36,487 nucleotides of DNA from an uncultured Saprospiraceae bacterium (GTDB lineage Bacteria; Bacteroidota; Bacteroidia; Chitinophagales; Saprospiraceae), in NCBI GenBank assembly GCA_938015435.1, contig CALLPN010000039.1:1-36487 (forward strand), read 5' to 3'. Position numbers and translations under genes: made by a program. Positions 24,695-33,180 of the stretch are shown piece by piece; the first letter of the stretch is position 1; each line of letters starts with the position of its first letter. The notes beneath the pieces are model-generated. The model was not told the DNA's origin and made no database searches. It saw only the letters and a list, made by a program, of their open reading frames with translations.

Positions 24695-25516
24695 TTATGA
24701 TTCTCGATCTAGAGCGTCATTGAGTTCCTTTTTTAGAAATGTCAAAAATTTTGTTCGATCAATCTTACGAGACTTGAAATCATGGTATGTGCGATATGGA
24801 TCTTTAATGGTAGTACTAAATAGAGTTTCGAAAACTGAAACTATTTCTTTGATATCAGATTTGATTCTACCAGATTTATGTAGAGCATAAGCCAATTCTA
24901 TTAACTCTGTATTGGTCCCATCATAATCGAGAGTAGAATTATCGATATAAGGACTTCCGAAACCTTCTATGGTAGCCAGTTTCTTACTGATGTATTCCAA
25001 TGCCATTTGCGCTCCAATAAATCTAGCTGCCAAACTACTATGAATAGAACCGAATTGTGGATCAAAATCTAAGTAGTCATATCCTAATCCCAATATAAGT
25101 TGACCATTACCGACTACAAAGTATGTGGAATCGTTAGTAGTACTACCCTTTTTCATGTAGGACGAGAATTCAATATTATTGAAATAAAAGTTATCGATCT
25201 TGGAGATCTCTCGAGCTAGAAACATTGACTTTTGCTCAGCTGTACCGTGGGGCATTCTAAATTCTATCGTGTATGCTTTTTCATGGAAATAGATCAGAGC
25301 GCTAAACTTTGGTTTAATTTCTTTAAAGAAATGGATTTCCTCTTCGATAGAATCGAAGCCACTCTCTATTATGTGTGTTCTCAATTCTACGACTATGGCT
25401 TTAGATTTCAGTGCCATAGCACTTTGCTTGGCTACTGGATTAGATATCTCACCGTTAAGATTGGCAAGACTAGACATGAGTTTTTTATACAATTGTTCTA
25501 CGTATTGTGCATTCAT
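24695..25516 (-). CDS. rteC: RteC-family regulator of mobile-element excision
   Basis: The 273-aa protein matches the RteC family of Bacteroidota integrative elements: IEFRMPHGTAEQKSMFLARE in the middle, then a tyrosine- and aspartate-rich DFDPQFGSIHSSLAARFIGA, then IELAYALHKSGRIKSDIKEI and SRKIDRTKFLTFLKKEL near the C-terminus. In CTnDOT, RteC activates the xis2c-xis2d-orf3-exc excision operon. Here it is followed on the same strand by an excisionase-like HTH operon, with inverted repeats in between. No rteA/rteB two-component pair is visible in the window. A TTAACT-AAA-AGTTAA palindrome at 25649-25663, upstream of its start, could be an operator for its own expression. Confidence 0.88.
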   Translation of the reverse strand: MNAQYVEQLYKKLMSSLANLNGEISNPVAKQSAMALKSKAIVVELRTHIIESGFDSIEEEIHFFKEIKPKFSALIYFHEKAYTIEFRMPHGTAEQKSMFLAREISKIDNFYFNNIEFSSYMKKGSTTNDSTYFVVGNGQLILGLGYDYLDFDPQFGSIHSSLAARFIGAQMALEYISKKLATIEGFGSPYIDNSTLDYDGTNTELIELAYALHKSGRIKSDIKEIVSVFETLFSTTIKDPYRTYHDFKSRKIDRTKFLTFLKKELNDALDRES

Positions 25517-25698
25517 ATTACCAAGATTTTGATATCAGCAAGTGATATAGGTTATTAAATCTCCGCGTATATATTTATACTTTAAATTTTTGAAATATAG
25601 GGGTGTAGGTTTAACGAAACTAAAATCTATTAAAATGATATGCTTAGCTTAACTAAAAGTTAAATGTCCAAATAACAGTCATTACGTACAATAAAAAC

Positions 25699-25725
25699 AA
25701 AGCCTCAGCTGCTAACTGAGGCTTT
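25699..25725 (-). terminator. Terminator of the integrase gene
   Basis: A 10-bp stem (25699-25708/25716-25725) with a 7-base loop is followed on the minus strand by GTTTTTATT, just past the integrase stop at 25732. Confidence 0.85.
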
Positions 25726-25731
25726 ATTCAA

Positions 25732-27006
25732 TTATGATATTTTTCTGATTCCTTGATCATCCTGATCATCACTTCGTTTTTTCTGCTTCATCTTCATTCT
25801 TAGTTCGTTCATCTCTACGCTGATCCTCTTATCCATGATCTTACCATAGATCTGAGTAGTGGAAATCTTACTATGGCCAAGCATGCCGGACAGCGCTTCT
25901 ATCGATAATCCATTAAGTAATGTAACCGTAGTCGCGAACGTATGTCTTGCTACGTGAAAGGTAATGTTCGCTTTGATCTCACAGAGAACAGCTATTTCCT
26001 TAAGATATGAATTGACTCTCTGATTACTTAGAACAGGGAATACGGTACCACTATGCAATGATCGTGGATCTTCCTTATACTTCTCTATCAATGCTTCTGC
26101 TTTCTCCAGTAATGGCACTCTGATAGGAGCTTCTGTTTTTTGTCTGTTACTATATATCCATTTAGATCCGTCCATTCCCAATACTATATCTGAAGGAGTG
26201 AGTTGGATCACGTCTATGTATGACAAGCCTGTATAACAACTAAATATGAATAGGTCTTGGATATAAGTTAATCTACCTATTGCGAATACTTTATTTTCTA
26301 TTTTGGCCAGATCCGTTTCAGAGAGATATGTTCTTTCGCTCTTGGTGAATTTACATTTGTATTGTCGGAATGGATCTTTATCTAACCACTCTAGCCTTAC
26401 ACTCATAGTGACTACTTTTCGCAATCTCTGAATATGCTTCATTACAGTGTTATTATTCACTATTGGCTTTTGGTGATCCACTGGTTTATAGGTCCTCAAG
26501 AAGTGTTCGAATCGCGTAAGGATCCCATATGACAACTCAGAAAGATAGATATCTTCCTTCTTCAACTCTGATTTAAGGAAGCGTTTGATATGAGCTAAAG
26601 CGGTATTGTAATGACGAATTGTACCAGGCGCAAAGTCGGTTGTCATCTTCTGATTATGGTATTCAAATGCGTCAAGCAAACTCATCTGATCAGTATCTTC
26701 ATTGAGATATCTAGCCTTGACATCTGATATTGTAAAATGGCCTTTAGCCTTTCGAAGCTCTTCATATACCTTGTATACCTCAGATCGTGTGTCTTGAATA
26801 AAATGATTGATTGACCTTGCTTCAATTGAACTTCCCTTTAGCTTGTTCCTTTTTGCATCCCAGAGCGCTAAAGTTATCCGTCGCTTAAGACTGAACTCCA
26901 AAGGTTGAGTATTATAAGTAATTCGGCAATAAAGCCCAGCTTCGAATTCAGAAGTTTTGAGGTTTCTGACGAAGAAAATAATAGAGAAAGTGGTTGTGGA
27001 TCTCAT
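25732..27006 (-). CDS. int: Tyrosine recombinase / integrase of the tRNA-Arg element
   Basis: This 424-aa integrase starts at the ATG at 27004-27006; the frame extends to 27081 without protein-like sequence. The N-terminal arm-binding domain (SLKRRITLALWDAKRNKLKG) and SAM-like core-binding domain (YHNQKMTTDFAPGTIRHYNT) are those of the Bacteroidota integrase group. Catalytic residues: RQKTEAPIRVPL carries the Lys, FHVARHTFATT the H-x-x-R, and GMLGHSKISTTQIYGKI the second His and the Tyr nucleophile. The box I segment reads CYTGLSYIDV, with Ser where most tyrosine recombinases have Arg, as known for CTnDOT-type integrases. It lies just beyond the 3' end of tRNA-Arg, with its own terminator downstream. 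It probably integrates the element at that tRNA. Confidence 0.93.
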   Translation of the reverse strand: MRSTTTFSIIFFVRNLKTSEFEAGLYCRITYNTQPLEFSLKRRITLALWDAKRNKLKGSSIEARSINHFIQDTRSEVYKVYEELRKAKGHFTISDVKARYLNEDTDQMSLLDAFEYHNQKMTTDFAPGTIRHYNTALAHIKRFLKSELKKEDIYLSELSYGILTRFEHFLRTYKPVDHQKPIVNNNTVMKHIQRLRKVVTMSVRLEWLDKDPFRQYKCKFTKSERTYLSETDLAKIENKVFAIGRLTYIQDLFIFSCYTGLSYIDVIQLTPSDIVLGMDGSKWIYSNRQKTEAPIRVPLLEKAEALIEKYKEDPRSLHSGTVFPVLSNQRVNSYLKEIAVLCEIKANITFHVARHTFATTVTLLNGLSIEALSGMLGHSKISTTQIYGKIMDKRISVEMNELRMKMKQKKRSDDQDDQGIRKIS

Positions 27007-27129
27007 ATGATATTGTTTAAAATGGTTGAAAAAACACACGCGAACCATTCGGTTTAGTGTGAAAACAATATCAAAAGGCACTAAAAAAGCACAAACCTTA
27101 CTGTCTGATAATCAATTAGTTAATGCAAT

Positions 27130-27169
27130 ATCCATGTTTTTTTTCGTACTAACAATAAAAAACATGGAT
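27130..27169. repeat. 13-bp inverted repeat between integrase and tRNA-Arg
   Basis: ATCCATGTTTTTT at 27130-27142 and its exact complement at 27157-27169 flank a 14-base spacer. It is in the attachment-site interval between the integrase start and the tRNA 3' end. It could be an integrase arm site or a terminator-like hairpin; neither is proven. Confidence 0.5.
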
Positions 27170-27222
27170 TGTACACGTAAGATATGTAATTCTTTATGTT
27201 TGAATGAAAAGGCTAAAAACAT

Positions 27223-27256
27223 AAAAGCCTGTTAATCAGAAGATTAACAGGCTTTT
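27223..27256 (-). terminator. Terminator downstream of tRNA-Arg
   Basis: A perfect 15-bp stem with an AGAA loop on the plus strand lies 23 bases past the tRNA 3' end. On the minus strand it is followed by ATGTTTTT, fitting termination of the tRNA transcript before the integrase gene. Confidence 0.85.
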
Positions 27257-27279
27257 GTTTGGAGATGTTACTCTCTTTG

Positions 27280-27353
27280 TGATCCCATCAGGATTCGAAC
27301 CTGAGACCTGCTCATTAGAAGTGAGCTGCTCTATCCAGCTGAGCTATGGAACC
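27280..27353 (-). tRNA. tRNA-Arg (anticodon UCU)
   Basis: Read on the minus strand, the 74-nt sequence folds as a complete cloverleaf. The acceptor GGTTCCA pairs with TGGGATC (two G-U pairs), the anticodon stem CTCAC/ATGAG surrounds a loop with TCT, and the T arm is TCAGG-TTCGAAT-CCTGA. The discriminator base is A and CCA is not encoded. The anticodon TCT reads AGA. The 3' end faces the integrase, so it is the likely attachment site of the element. I found no second copy of its 3' end in the window. Confidence 0.95.
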
Positions 27354-27384
27354 ATACTAATCCGCTTAATTTCTTAAGCGGCTG

Positions 27385-27415
27385 CAAATTTAAACGTTTA
27401 TTGGGTATTTTCAAA
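27385..27415 (-). promoter_or_regulatory. Promoter of tRNA-Arg
   Basis: The minus strand has TTTG at 27415-27412, a 19-base spacer, then TAAATTTG at 27392-27385. This matches the Bacteroidota primary promoter (TTTG, 19-21 bases, TAnnTTTG) in both boxes and spacing. A perfect 8-bp hairpin (27362-27369/27374-27381) follows in the short leader before the tRNA. Confidence 0.65.
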
Positions 27416-27555
27416 AGATAGAGTCGAAAAATCACTGACAAAATTCTCCCCAATACAATACTTTGAAGATCAACGTTATAAACTTGATTATCAATCTTCA
27501 TATGATTATTGAGTTCTATACCAAAACCGTTTCTCTCCAAATTTGTTATACATGT

Positions 27556-27846
27556 ATGTCTAAGAAAATATACGCAGGGCTGACTGATAGAGATGTCAAT
27601 AGGATTGTAGAAATGGCTTGGGAAGATCGAACAACTTTCGATGCCATCGAAGAGCAATTTGGACTCCGAGAAGCTGATGTGATCAAGCTAATGAAACGTG
27701 AAATGAAACTCTCGAGTTGGAAGATGTGGCGTGAGCGCGTCCAAGGTCGAAAGACCAAGCATGCAGCCAAGAGAGTATTTGCAGAAGGGAGACACAAATG
27801 CAGCAGGCAGCGACAGATTAGTAATAATAAAATTAGTAAACGATAA
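27556..27846 (+). CDS. TIGR03643-family conserved protein of unknown function
   Basis: Starting at the ATG at 27556, the 96-aa protein contains LTDRDVNRIVEMAWEDRTTF followed by AIEEQFGLREADVIKLMKRE, and then SSWKMWRERVQGRKTKHAAKR. This is the compact, highly conserved pattern of the TIGR03643 family (about 70-90 aa). The helices have a helix-turn-helix-like rhythm and many basic residues, so DNA or RNA binding is possible, but no function is established. The last 23 residues after KHAAKR are not part of the conserved pattern. It sits on the chromosomal side of tRNA-Arg, 55 bases before crtZ on the same strand. Confidence 0.8.
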   Translation: MSKKIYAGLTDRDVNRIVEMAWEDRTTFDAIEEQFGLREADVIKLMKREMKLSSWKMWRERVQGRKTKHAAKRVFAEGRHKCSRQRQISNNKISKR

Positions 27847-27901
27847 AGGTCAACCTATCTTCCTTTCGCATGTTAAACAACTAAGAACTATCTTTGAGAC
27901 T

Positions 27902-28372
27902 ATGAGCGCTATTACATTTACAATCATTATGCTGTCTACTGCTTTCGCTATGGAGTTTGTAGCATTCTTAGCACATAAGTACCTTATGCACGGCTTTCTT
28001 TGGGGCTGGCATCATGATCATCATAATCCACATGAAGTGGAAGGCTTCTTTGAAAAGAATGATCTATTCTTTTTAGTATTTGCTATTCCAAGCTTCTTTT
28101 GTTATTTGTTAGGTACTTTATACTACCCTGCTCTATTGGCGATCGGTATAGGCATTTCTATATATGGTATGATTTACTTCTTAATACACGATGTGTACAT
28201 ACATCAGCGGTTTAAGTGGTTTCGCCAACTTGATAATAAATACAGCAGAGCGATACTTCGTGCTCATGGAGCGCATCATGCTAAAACAGAGAAAGAAGCT
28301 GGAGAATCATTTGGACTACTGATAGTAAATCCTAAATACTTTGGAAAAAGGAAAGATTGGGCCAAAAAGTAG
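27902..28372 (+). CDS. crtZ: Beta-carotene hydroxylase (CrtZ-type fatty acid hydroxylase superfamily)
   Basis: CrtZ adds 3-hydroxyl groups to beta-carotene rings to make zeaxanthin, at the membrane with a di-iron centre. The 156-aa protein has the four His clusters: HKYLMH, HHDHHNPH, HDVYIHQ and HGAHH. Hydrophobic segments fit transmembrane helices at the N-terminus (AITFTIIMLSTAFAMEFVAF) and between the second and third His clusters (LFFLVFAIPSFFCYLLGTLY and the stretch after it). A longer frame reaches back to 27731, but it overlaps the TIGR03643 gene out of frame, and the ATG at 27902 gives the family's usual length. No other carotenoid genes are in the window. Carotenoid pigments are common in Bacteroidota. 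Confidence 0.9.
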   Translation: MSAITFTIIMLSTAFAMEFVAFLAHKYLMHGFLWGWHHDHHNPHEVEGFFEKNDLFFLVFAIPSFFCYLLGTLYYPALLAIGIGISIYGMIYFLIHDVYIHQRFKWFRQLDNKYSRAILRAHGAHHAKTEKEAGESFGLLIVNPKYFGKRKDWAKK

Positions 28373-29067
28373 TTTTTCTATAAAACACTCAGGTTAGGAG
28401 TATACAAGTGACGTAAGTTTCTTTCGGATCACATCCCACTGTTGGGGATCAAACTATATTTAAGCATGATATCGCTACCTAGCCCATGTGTTTCTTCGCA
28501 AGCCACATTATACTAGGTCAACGAGCGTTTGCTAAGCAAGCCACTCTAGACCGCGGATCTTCTTTTCATTCAAAGCGAATTCATTTATTCGCTAACTCAC
28601 AAAATCTGAACTATATATCCAAGCAAAAAATGAAGCAACTTGCGGTAGTGACCGCTTGCCAGGCAGTGCTGCATATTCCTAAAATTAAAAATCTAATTCT
28701 ACGGAGGCAAAACTCACTTCAGTGATCCAGTTTCAATTTAACATTCTTGTTATCTCAAGCTATGGTTTAATAGTTCTTTAGCTCATACAGTTGACTACTC
28801 AAATCTGCATTAGAGTCCAGCAATATTGTTGACTTTTATAATAAAGCCTTTCTACTTGAATCAAATCAATCCAATATTATAAAAATCTGTAACGAATTAA
28901 ATTTTCAATTTCTTAACGGAATATCCAACAAGGAAAATCATCCCAAGAATTTGCTTCAACCCTACAATATTATATGGCTAGTTGACTCCGTTGTTTTTTA
29001 GAAATGAATATACTCCCCAACTTTAGGACTTGACCCTTTCTTTCTCATAATTCACAAATCACTATAA
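28373..29067. other. Intergenic region without recognisable gene
   Basis: This stretch of almost 700 bases between crtZ and the sucD terminator has no protein with family features. A 79-codon frame at 28486-28725 exists but has no recognisable motif and ordinary AT-rich composition. A short ATCCC/GGGGAT hairpin is near 28435. I see no repeats, tRNA or insertion-sequence ends. Confidence 0.5.
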
Positions 29068-29105
29068 AAAAAGGATCGAAAGCAATTAAGCTTCCGATCC
29101 TTTTT
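29068..29105 (-). terminator. Terminator of sucD
   Basis: A long stem (11 bp outer, 29068-29078/29095-29105, plus 4 bp inner after one mismatch) with a six-base loop ends in TTTTTTT on the minus strand. It lies 31 bases past the sucD stop. Confidence 0.9.
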
Positions 29106-29135
29106 AATTTTATTTTACTCTGATCTAATTCGATA

Positions 29136-30008
29136 TTATGATAGTGCTTTTAGCATAGTAGATCCAATCTCTGCAGGAGATTCCACTACATGAATACCAC
29201 ATGCTGCCATGATTTTCATTTTCGCTTCAGCAGTATCATCTTCACCTCCAACGATGGCACCTGCATGTCCCATTGTACGACCTGCAGGAGCTGTTTTACC
29301 AGCGATAAATCCAACTACAGGTTTCTTATTCCCAGTTGACTTGATATACTCAGAAGCCAATGCTTCATAGTTTCCACCTATCTCACCAATCATTACAATT
29401 GCGTCAGTTTCAGGATCTTCCATAAGCAATTGTACCGCTTCCTTAGTCGGTGTCCCAATGATTGGGTCACCACCAATTCCGATAGCTGTAGAGATTCCTA
29501 GTCCCGCCTTAACGATCTGATCTGCAGCTTCATAAGTAAGCGTACCTGATTTTGATACGATTCCTATTCTTCCTTTTTTGAAGACAAATCCTGGCATAAT
29601 ACCAACCTTAGCTTCACCTGGCGTAATAACTCCTGGGCAGTTAGGGCCTATTAATGTACAATCGTATTTTTCGATATATGCTTTTACTTTCACCATGTCT
29701 TGTACCGGTATACCTTCAGTAATACAGATGATTACTTTGATTCCCGCTTCTGCTGCCTCCATGATTGCATCTCCTGCAAATCTTGGCGGTACAAATATGA
29801 TTGTTGTATCTGCACCCGCTTTTGATACGGCTTCATCTACAGAATTGAATACTGGCTTACCTAAGTGATCTTGTCCTCCTTTACCTGGAGTAACTCCACC
29901 AATGATATTAGTACCATACTCAATCATCTGACCGGCGTGAAATGAACCTTCCTTACCAGTAAATCCTTGTACGATTATCTTACTATCCTTATTGACTAAT
30001 ACGCTCAT
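29136..30008 (-). CDS. sucD: Succinyl-CoA synthetase alpha subunit
   Basis: This TCA-cycle enzyme (with SucB/SucC-type beta subunit) interconverts succinyl-CoA and succinate with substrate-level phosphorylation. The 290-aa length is standard. The CoA-binding Rossmann start IIVQGFTGKEGSFHAGQMIE, the IGPNCPGVITPGE loop and GHAGAIVGG with the phosphorylated active-site His are all present. The start ATG at 30006-30008 gives the typical SVLVNKDSK N-terminus. The beta-subunit gene is not in the window, so the two subunits are encoded apart, as is frequent in Bacteroidota. It is separated from the divIC-like gene by about 95 bases and ends at a strong terminator. Confidence 0.97.
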   Translation of the reverse strand: MSVLVNKDSKIIVQGFTGKEGSFHAGQMIEYGTNIIGGVTPGKGGQDHLGKPVFNSVDEAVSKAGADTTIIFVPPRFAGDAIMEAAEAGIKVIICITEGIPVQDMVKVKAYIEKYDCTLIGPNCPGVITPGEAKVGIMPGFVFKKGRIGIVSKSGTLTYEAADQIVKAGLGISTAIGIGGDPIIGTPTKEAVQLLMEDPETDAIVMIGEIGGNYEALASEYIKSTGNKKPVVGFIAGKTAPAGRTMGHAGAIVGGEDDTAEAKMKIMAACGIHVVESPAEIGSTMLKALS

Positions 30009-30103
30009 TGTATTATCTTCTCTTAATTTCTGTTAATAAATTAGATTGCGACTTTCACAATCTTCACATTATTGCATATAGAAAATGATATTCTTACCAA
30101 AAT

Positions 30104-30409
30104 CTAGTTTCTATCAAATATGAACACTTCTTCATTTTCTTTATGCATGTAGAAATGCTCTCTTGCATATTTTTCTTTGTACTTCGCCATATCTATCCTC
30201 TCGAGTTTCACCTCTTCTATAAGATCGATATACTTTTGCTCTTTGACTTTGAGTTCGTCAATGGTCTGTACTAATTTCCTCTGTGTCACATAGTTATGTT
30301 TGTCAAATACTAATAACCATACAGCGAATACGGTAGTGACAATCACATACTTGTTTAAAAGAATGCGCGAAACAGATAAACCAGAGCTTAATTGCTTGAT
30401 TATCTTCAT
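30104..30409 (-). CDS. Septum formation initiator protein (FtsB/DivIC family)
   Basis: The 101-aa protein has a short basic N-terminus, one membrane helix (LLNKYVIVTTVFAVWLLVFD) and a coiled coil (RKLVQTIDELKVKEQKYIDL and onward), then the family-typical KEKYAREHFYMHKENEEVFI end. FtsB/DivIC proteins join FtsL and FtsQ/DivIB at the division septum, with the coil outside the cytoplasm. The ATG at 30407-30409 is preferred over the open frame to 30466. A TATCTTTG box on the minus strand (30431-30438) fits the -7 consensus 21 bases upstream of the ATG. The gene follows eno, a common arrangement in Bacteroidota. Confidence 0.85.
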   Translation of the reverse strand: MKIIKQLSSGLSVSRILLNKYVIVTTVFAVWLLVFDKHNYVTQRKLVQTIDELKVKEQKYIDLIEEVKLERIDMAKYKEKYAREHFYMHKENEEVFIFDRN

Positions 30410-30528
30410 GATATTGTAGTTTTCTTGATACAAAGATAAAAAAATAAGTTCAAGTTTATGCGTCAAGTTAAAGTTCAGAACTATCAGAAATCAGAACAAA
30501 TATGATCCTCTAAATACCTACAATTGGA

Positions 30529-31812
30529 TTACCCCATGAGCGCCATCCCCGGATATACAGCTGCACTACCTAGCTCCTCTTCTATTCTGAGTAGTTGATT
30601 GTACTTTGCTACTCTATCACTTCTTGATGCTGATCCAGTTTTGATTTGTCCAGTATTAAGTGCAACTGCTAGGTCAGCAATGGTAGTATCTTCTGTTTCT
30701 CCAGATCTATGACTCATAACGCATGTATATGCATTACGAGTGGCTAGATTAACTGTATCTATAGTCTCAGTAAGACTACCGATCTGATTTACTTTAATCA
30801 GTATTGAGTTAGCTGCATCTTCTTCGATACCTCTTTGTAATCTTTTCGTGTTGGTTACAAAAAGGTCATCACCTACAATCTGTAATTTATCCCCTAGCTG
30901 CTTATTCATACTAGTCCATGCAGCCCAATCATCTTCATGCAATCCATCTTCAATAGAAAGGATCGGATATTGATTGCACCAATCAGCCCAATATGATACC
31001 ATCTGCTCAGATGTTAGTTTTTCGCCTGTAGATTGGTGAAAATGATATACTTTCTCATCTTCTAAGTAAAACTCTGAAGCCGCTGCATCCATAGCGATCA
31101 TCATATCTACGCCAGGCTTGTAACCTGCTGACTCTATTGCTGTTAATACTATTTCGATGGCTTCTTTATTAGAGCCTAGATTAGGTGCAAATCCACCTTC
31201 GTCTCCTACATTAGTAGAGTGACCTTTACTACTTAATACTTTCTTGAGGTGATGAAAGACTGTAATTCCCATTCTTAAGCCTTCAGAAAAAGTCTCTGCG
31301 CCAACTGGCATTACCATGAATTCCTGAAAATCAATACTATTATCAGCATGAGAACCACCATTAAGGATATTCATCATCGGCACTGGCATCACGTGAGCGT
31401 TTACACCACCGATATAGCGATACAAACTTTGTGCACTTTCTGCTGCTGCTGCTTTTGCTACCGCTAATGACACTCCAAGAATTGCATTAGCTCCATACTT
31501 ACTTTTATTATGTGTTCCGTCCATTTCAATCATTGTCTCATCTATGAGTCTTTGATCCATGGCATCTTCACCTATCAATGCTTCTCTTATATCTTCTTCT
31601 ATATTTTGACAGGCTTTTAATACACCCTTTCCTAAGAATCTGTCAGCATCACCATCTCTAAGTTCTACTGCTTCATACTTACCTGTACTTGCTCCAGAAG
31701 GTACTGCTGCTCGTCCTATAAATCCAGTTTCAGTTAGTACTTCAACCTCTACTGTTGGATTGCCTCTACTGTCTATTATCTCTCTTGATCTTATATCTAA
31801 TATTGTACTCAT
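30529..31812 (-). CDS. eno: Enolase
   Basis: Enolase converts 2-phosphoglycerate to phosphoenolpyruvate in glycolysis. The 427-aa length and motifs are standard: GNPTVEVEVLTETG at the N-terminus, VGDEGGFAPNL, the metal-binding SIEDGLHEDDW and VGDDLFVTN, ILIKVNQIGSLTET, and SHRSGETEDTTIADLAVAL. It follows carA by 74 bases with no terminator visible between them, so part of its transcription may come from upstream. It ends before the divIC-like gene. Nothing unusual is seen. Confidence 0.98.
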   Translation of the reverse strand: MSTILDIRSREIIDSRGNPTVEVEVLTETGFIGRAAVPSGASTGKYEAVELRDGDADRFLGKGVLKACQNIEEDIREALIGEDAMDQRLIDETMIEMDGTHNKSKYGANAILGVSLAVAKAAAAESAQSLYRYIGGVNAHVMPVPMMNILNGGSHADNSIDFQEFMVMPVGAETFSEGLRMGITVFHHLKKVLSSKGHSTNVGDEGGFAPNLGSNKEAIEIVLTAIESAGYKPGVDMMIAMDAAASEFYLEDEKVYHFHQSTGEKLTSEQMVSYWADWCNQYPILSIEDGLHEDDWAAWTSMNKQLGDKLQIVGDDLFVTNTKRLQRGIEEDAANSILIKVNQIGSLTETIDTVNLATRNAYTCVMSHRSGETEDTTIADLAVALNTGQIKTGSASRSDRVAKYNQLLRIEEELGSAAVYPGMALMG

Positions 31813-31886
31813 TCTTTTCTATTTTGTTATTACTGGACTATTATTAAAATAATAAGCTAAATATAACACTTATTGTACATTACACA

Positions 31887-32978
31887 CTATGACAGTGATG
31901 CAACGAATTCATCAAACAAATATCTACTATCGTGAGGGCCTGGAGCTGCTTCAGGGTGATACTGTACTGAGAACGCTTTGGTCCCTTTGATTCGAATACC
32001 CTCAATGGTATTATCATTGAGATTTCGATGAGTAACTTCTACTTTGTCAGATACTTTTTCAATTACATCTGCATCAACGCTGAATCCATGATTTTGACTT
32101 GTAATCTCTCCTTTACCAGAAAGAAGATTCTTCACAGGATGATTGATCCCTCTATGACCATGGTGCATCTTATAGGTAGGAATATCATTAGCTAAGGCTA
32201 GCAATTGGTGACCTAAACAAATACCGAACATTGGCTTTCCTTCCTGCATGAGGTGTCTAACTGTATCAATTGCATAACACATAGAAGACGGATCACCAGG
32301 TCCATTTGACAAGAAAAACCCGTTATAATCTTTCTTCAATATCTCTTCCGCTGGAGTCTCCGCAGGATACACATCTACCTTACAACCTCTACTTACAAAA
32401 TTCCTTAATATATTTCTCTTCGTTCCAAAGTCTAATACTGCGACATTGTATTTAGCATTTTCTTCGCCCAAAGAATATTTCTCTTTAGTTGATACTTTTG
32501 AAGCAAGCTCTAGCCCTTCCATATTAGGAACCTGAGCTAGTTGTTCTTTGAGTCTTTCTACATCCAACTCTTCAGAAGATATAATACAATTCATAGCACC
32601 CTTACTTCTGATATGGCGGACAATAGCCCTAGTATCCACATCATAGATGCATACAATCTTATTATCATCGAAATACTTCTGTATTCCTTGATCCGCTAAC
32701 GGACGTGAATATGTATCTGTGAAATTTTTACAAATCAAACCAGATATTTGAATAGATTCAGATTCTTCATCTTCGCCAGCAGTTCCATAATTTCCAATAT
32801 GAGCATTGGTAGCCACCAGCACTTGTCCAAAATAAGATGGATCAGTAAAGATCTCTTGGTATCCTGTCATTCCTGTATTAAAACAGATCTCACCTGAAGT
32901 AGTTCCTATTATACCACCGGCCTTACCTTCAAAGTAAGTGCCATCATCTAAAAGTAGTATTGCTTTTCTGTTGGTCAT
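31887..32978 (-). CDS. carA: Carbamoyl-phosphate synthase small subunit
   Basis: This 363-aa glutamine amidotransferase subunit supplies ammonia for carbamoyl phosphate in arginine and pyrimidine synthesis. The N-terminal domain has TGMTGYQEIFTDPSYFGQV. The class I amidotransferase domain has the FLSNGPGDPS oxyanion loop, GICLGHQLLALA with the catalytic Cys, and VQYHPEAAPGPHDS with the His and Glu of the triad. Length is normal. carB is not in the window. A TATTTTTG box on the minus strand (33010-33017) 32 bases upstream fits the -7 consensus, but no TTG lies at the right distance. The gene is separated from rplQ by that gene's terminator. Confidence 0.97.
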   Translation of the reverse strand: MTNRKAILLLDDGTYFEGKAGGIIGTTSGEICFNTGMTGYQEIFTDPSYFGQVLVATNAHIGNYGTAGEDEESESIQISGLICKNFTDTYSRPLADQGIQKYFDDNKIVCIYDVDTRAIVRHIRSKGAMNCIISSEELDVERLKEQLAQVPNMEGLELASKVSTKEKYSLGEENAKYNVAVLDFGTKRNILRNFVSRGCKVDVYPAETPAEEILKKDYNGFFLSNGPGDPSSMCYAIDTVRHLMQEGKPMFGICLGHQLLALANDIPTYKMHHGHRGINHPVKNLLSGKGEITSQNHGFSVDADVIEKVSDKVEVTHRNLNDNTIEGIRIKGTKAFSVQYHPEAAPGPHDSRYLFDEFVASLS

Positions 32979-33128
32979 AGAGCTATAAATCTAGAGTTAC
33001 AATTTTGAACAAAAATATGCATCTAACCTCAAAAGAAAGAGATACATATTGAAATTTTTATAATCAATTTAAATAACAATGTTATGCTTACTTAAGATTA
33101 GCCAGTAACTATATTATTGGCATAAAAA

Positions 33129-33158
33129 AAGAGCATATCCAAAACTGAATATGCTCTT
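33129..33158 (-). terminator. Terminator of the rpmJ-rplQ operon
   Basis: A 10-bp stem (33129-33138/33149-33158) with a 10-base loop is followed on the minus strand by TTTTT. It lies just past the rplQ stop and closes the ribosomal protein operon before carA. Confidence 0.88.
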
Positions 33159-33180
33159 ATATTTCATTAATCCATTAGGA

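Noticed and set aside
1..27279. Second copy of the tRNA-Arg 3' end (left attachment site)
   Set aside because: I looked for the GATCCCATCAGGATTCGAAC stretch and its complement and saw only short matches such as GTGATCC near 1440, so the left end is presumed outside the window.
27731..27901. Longer N-terminus for crtZ
   Set aside because: The extra 57 codons overlap the TIGR03643 gene in another frame and go beyond the usual CrtZ length.
28486..28725. 79-codon plus-strand frame between crtZ and sucD
   Set aside because: No motif, no coupling to neighbours and ordinary AT-rich composition; not supported as a gene.
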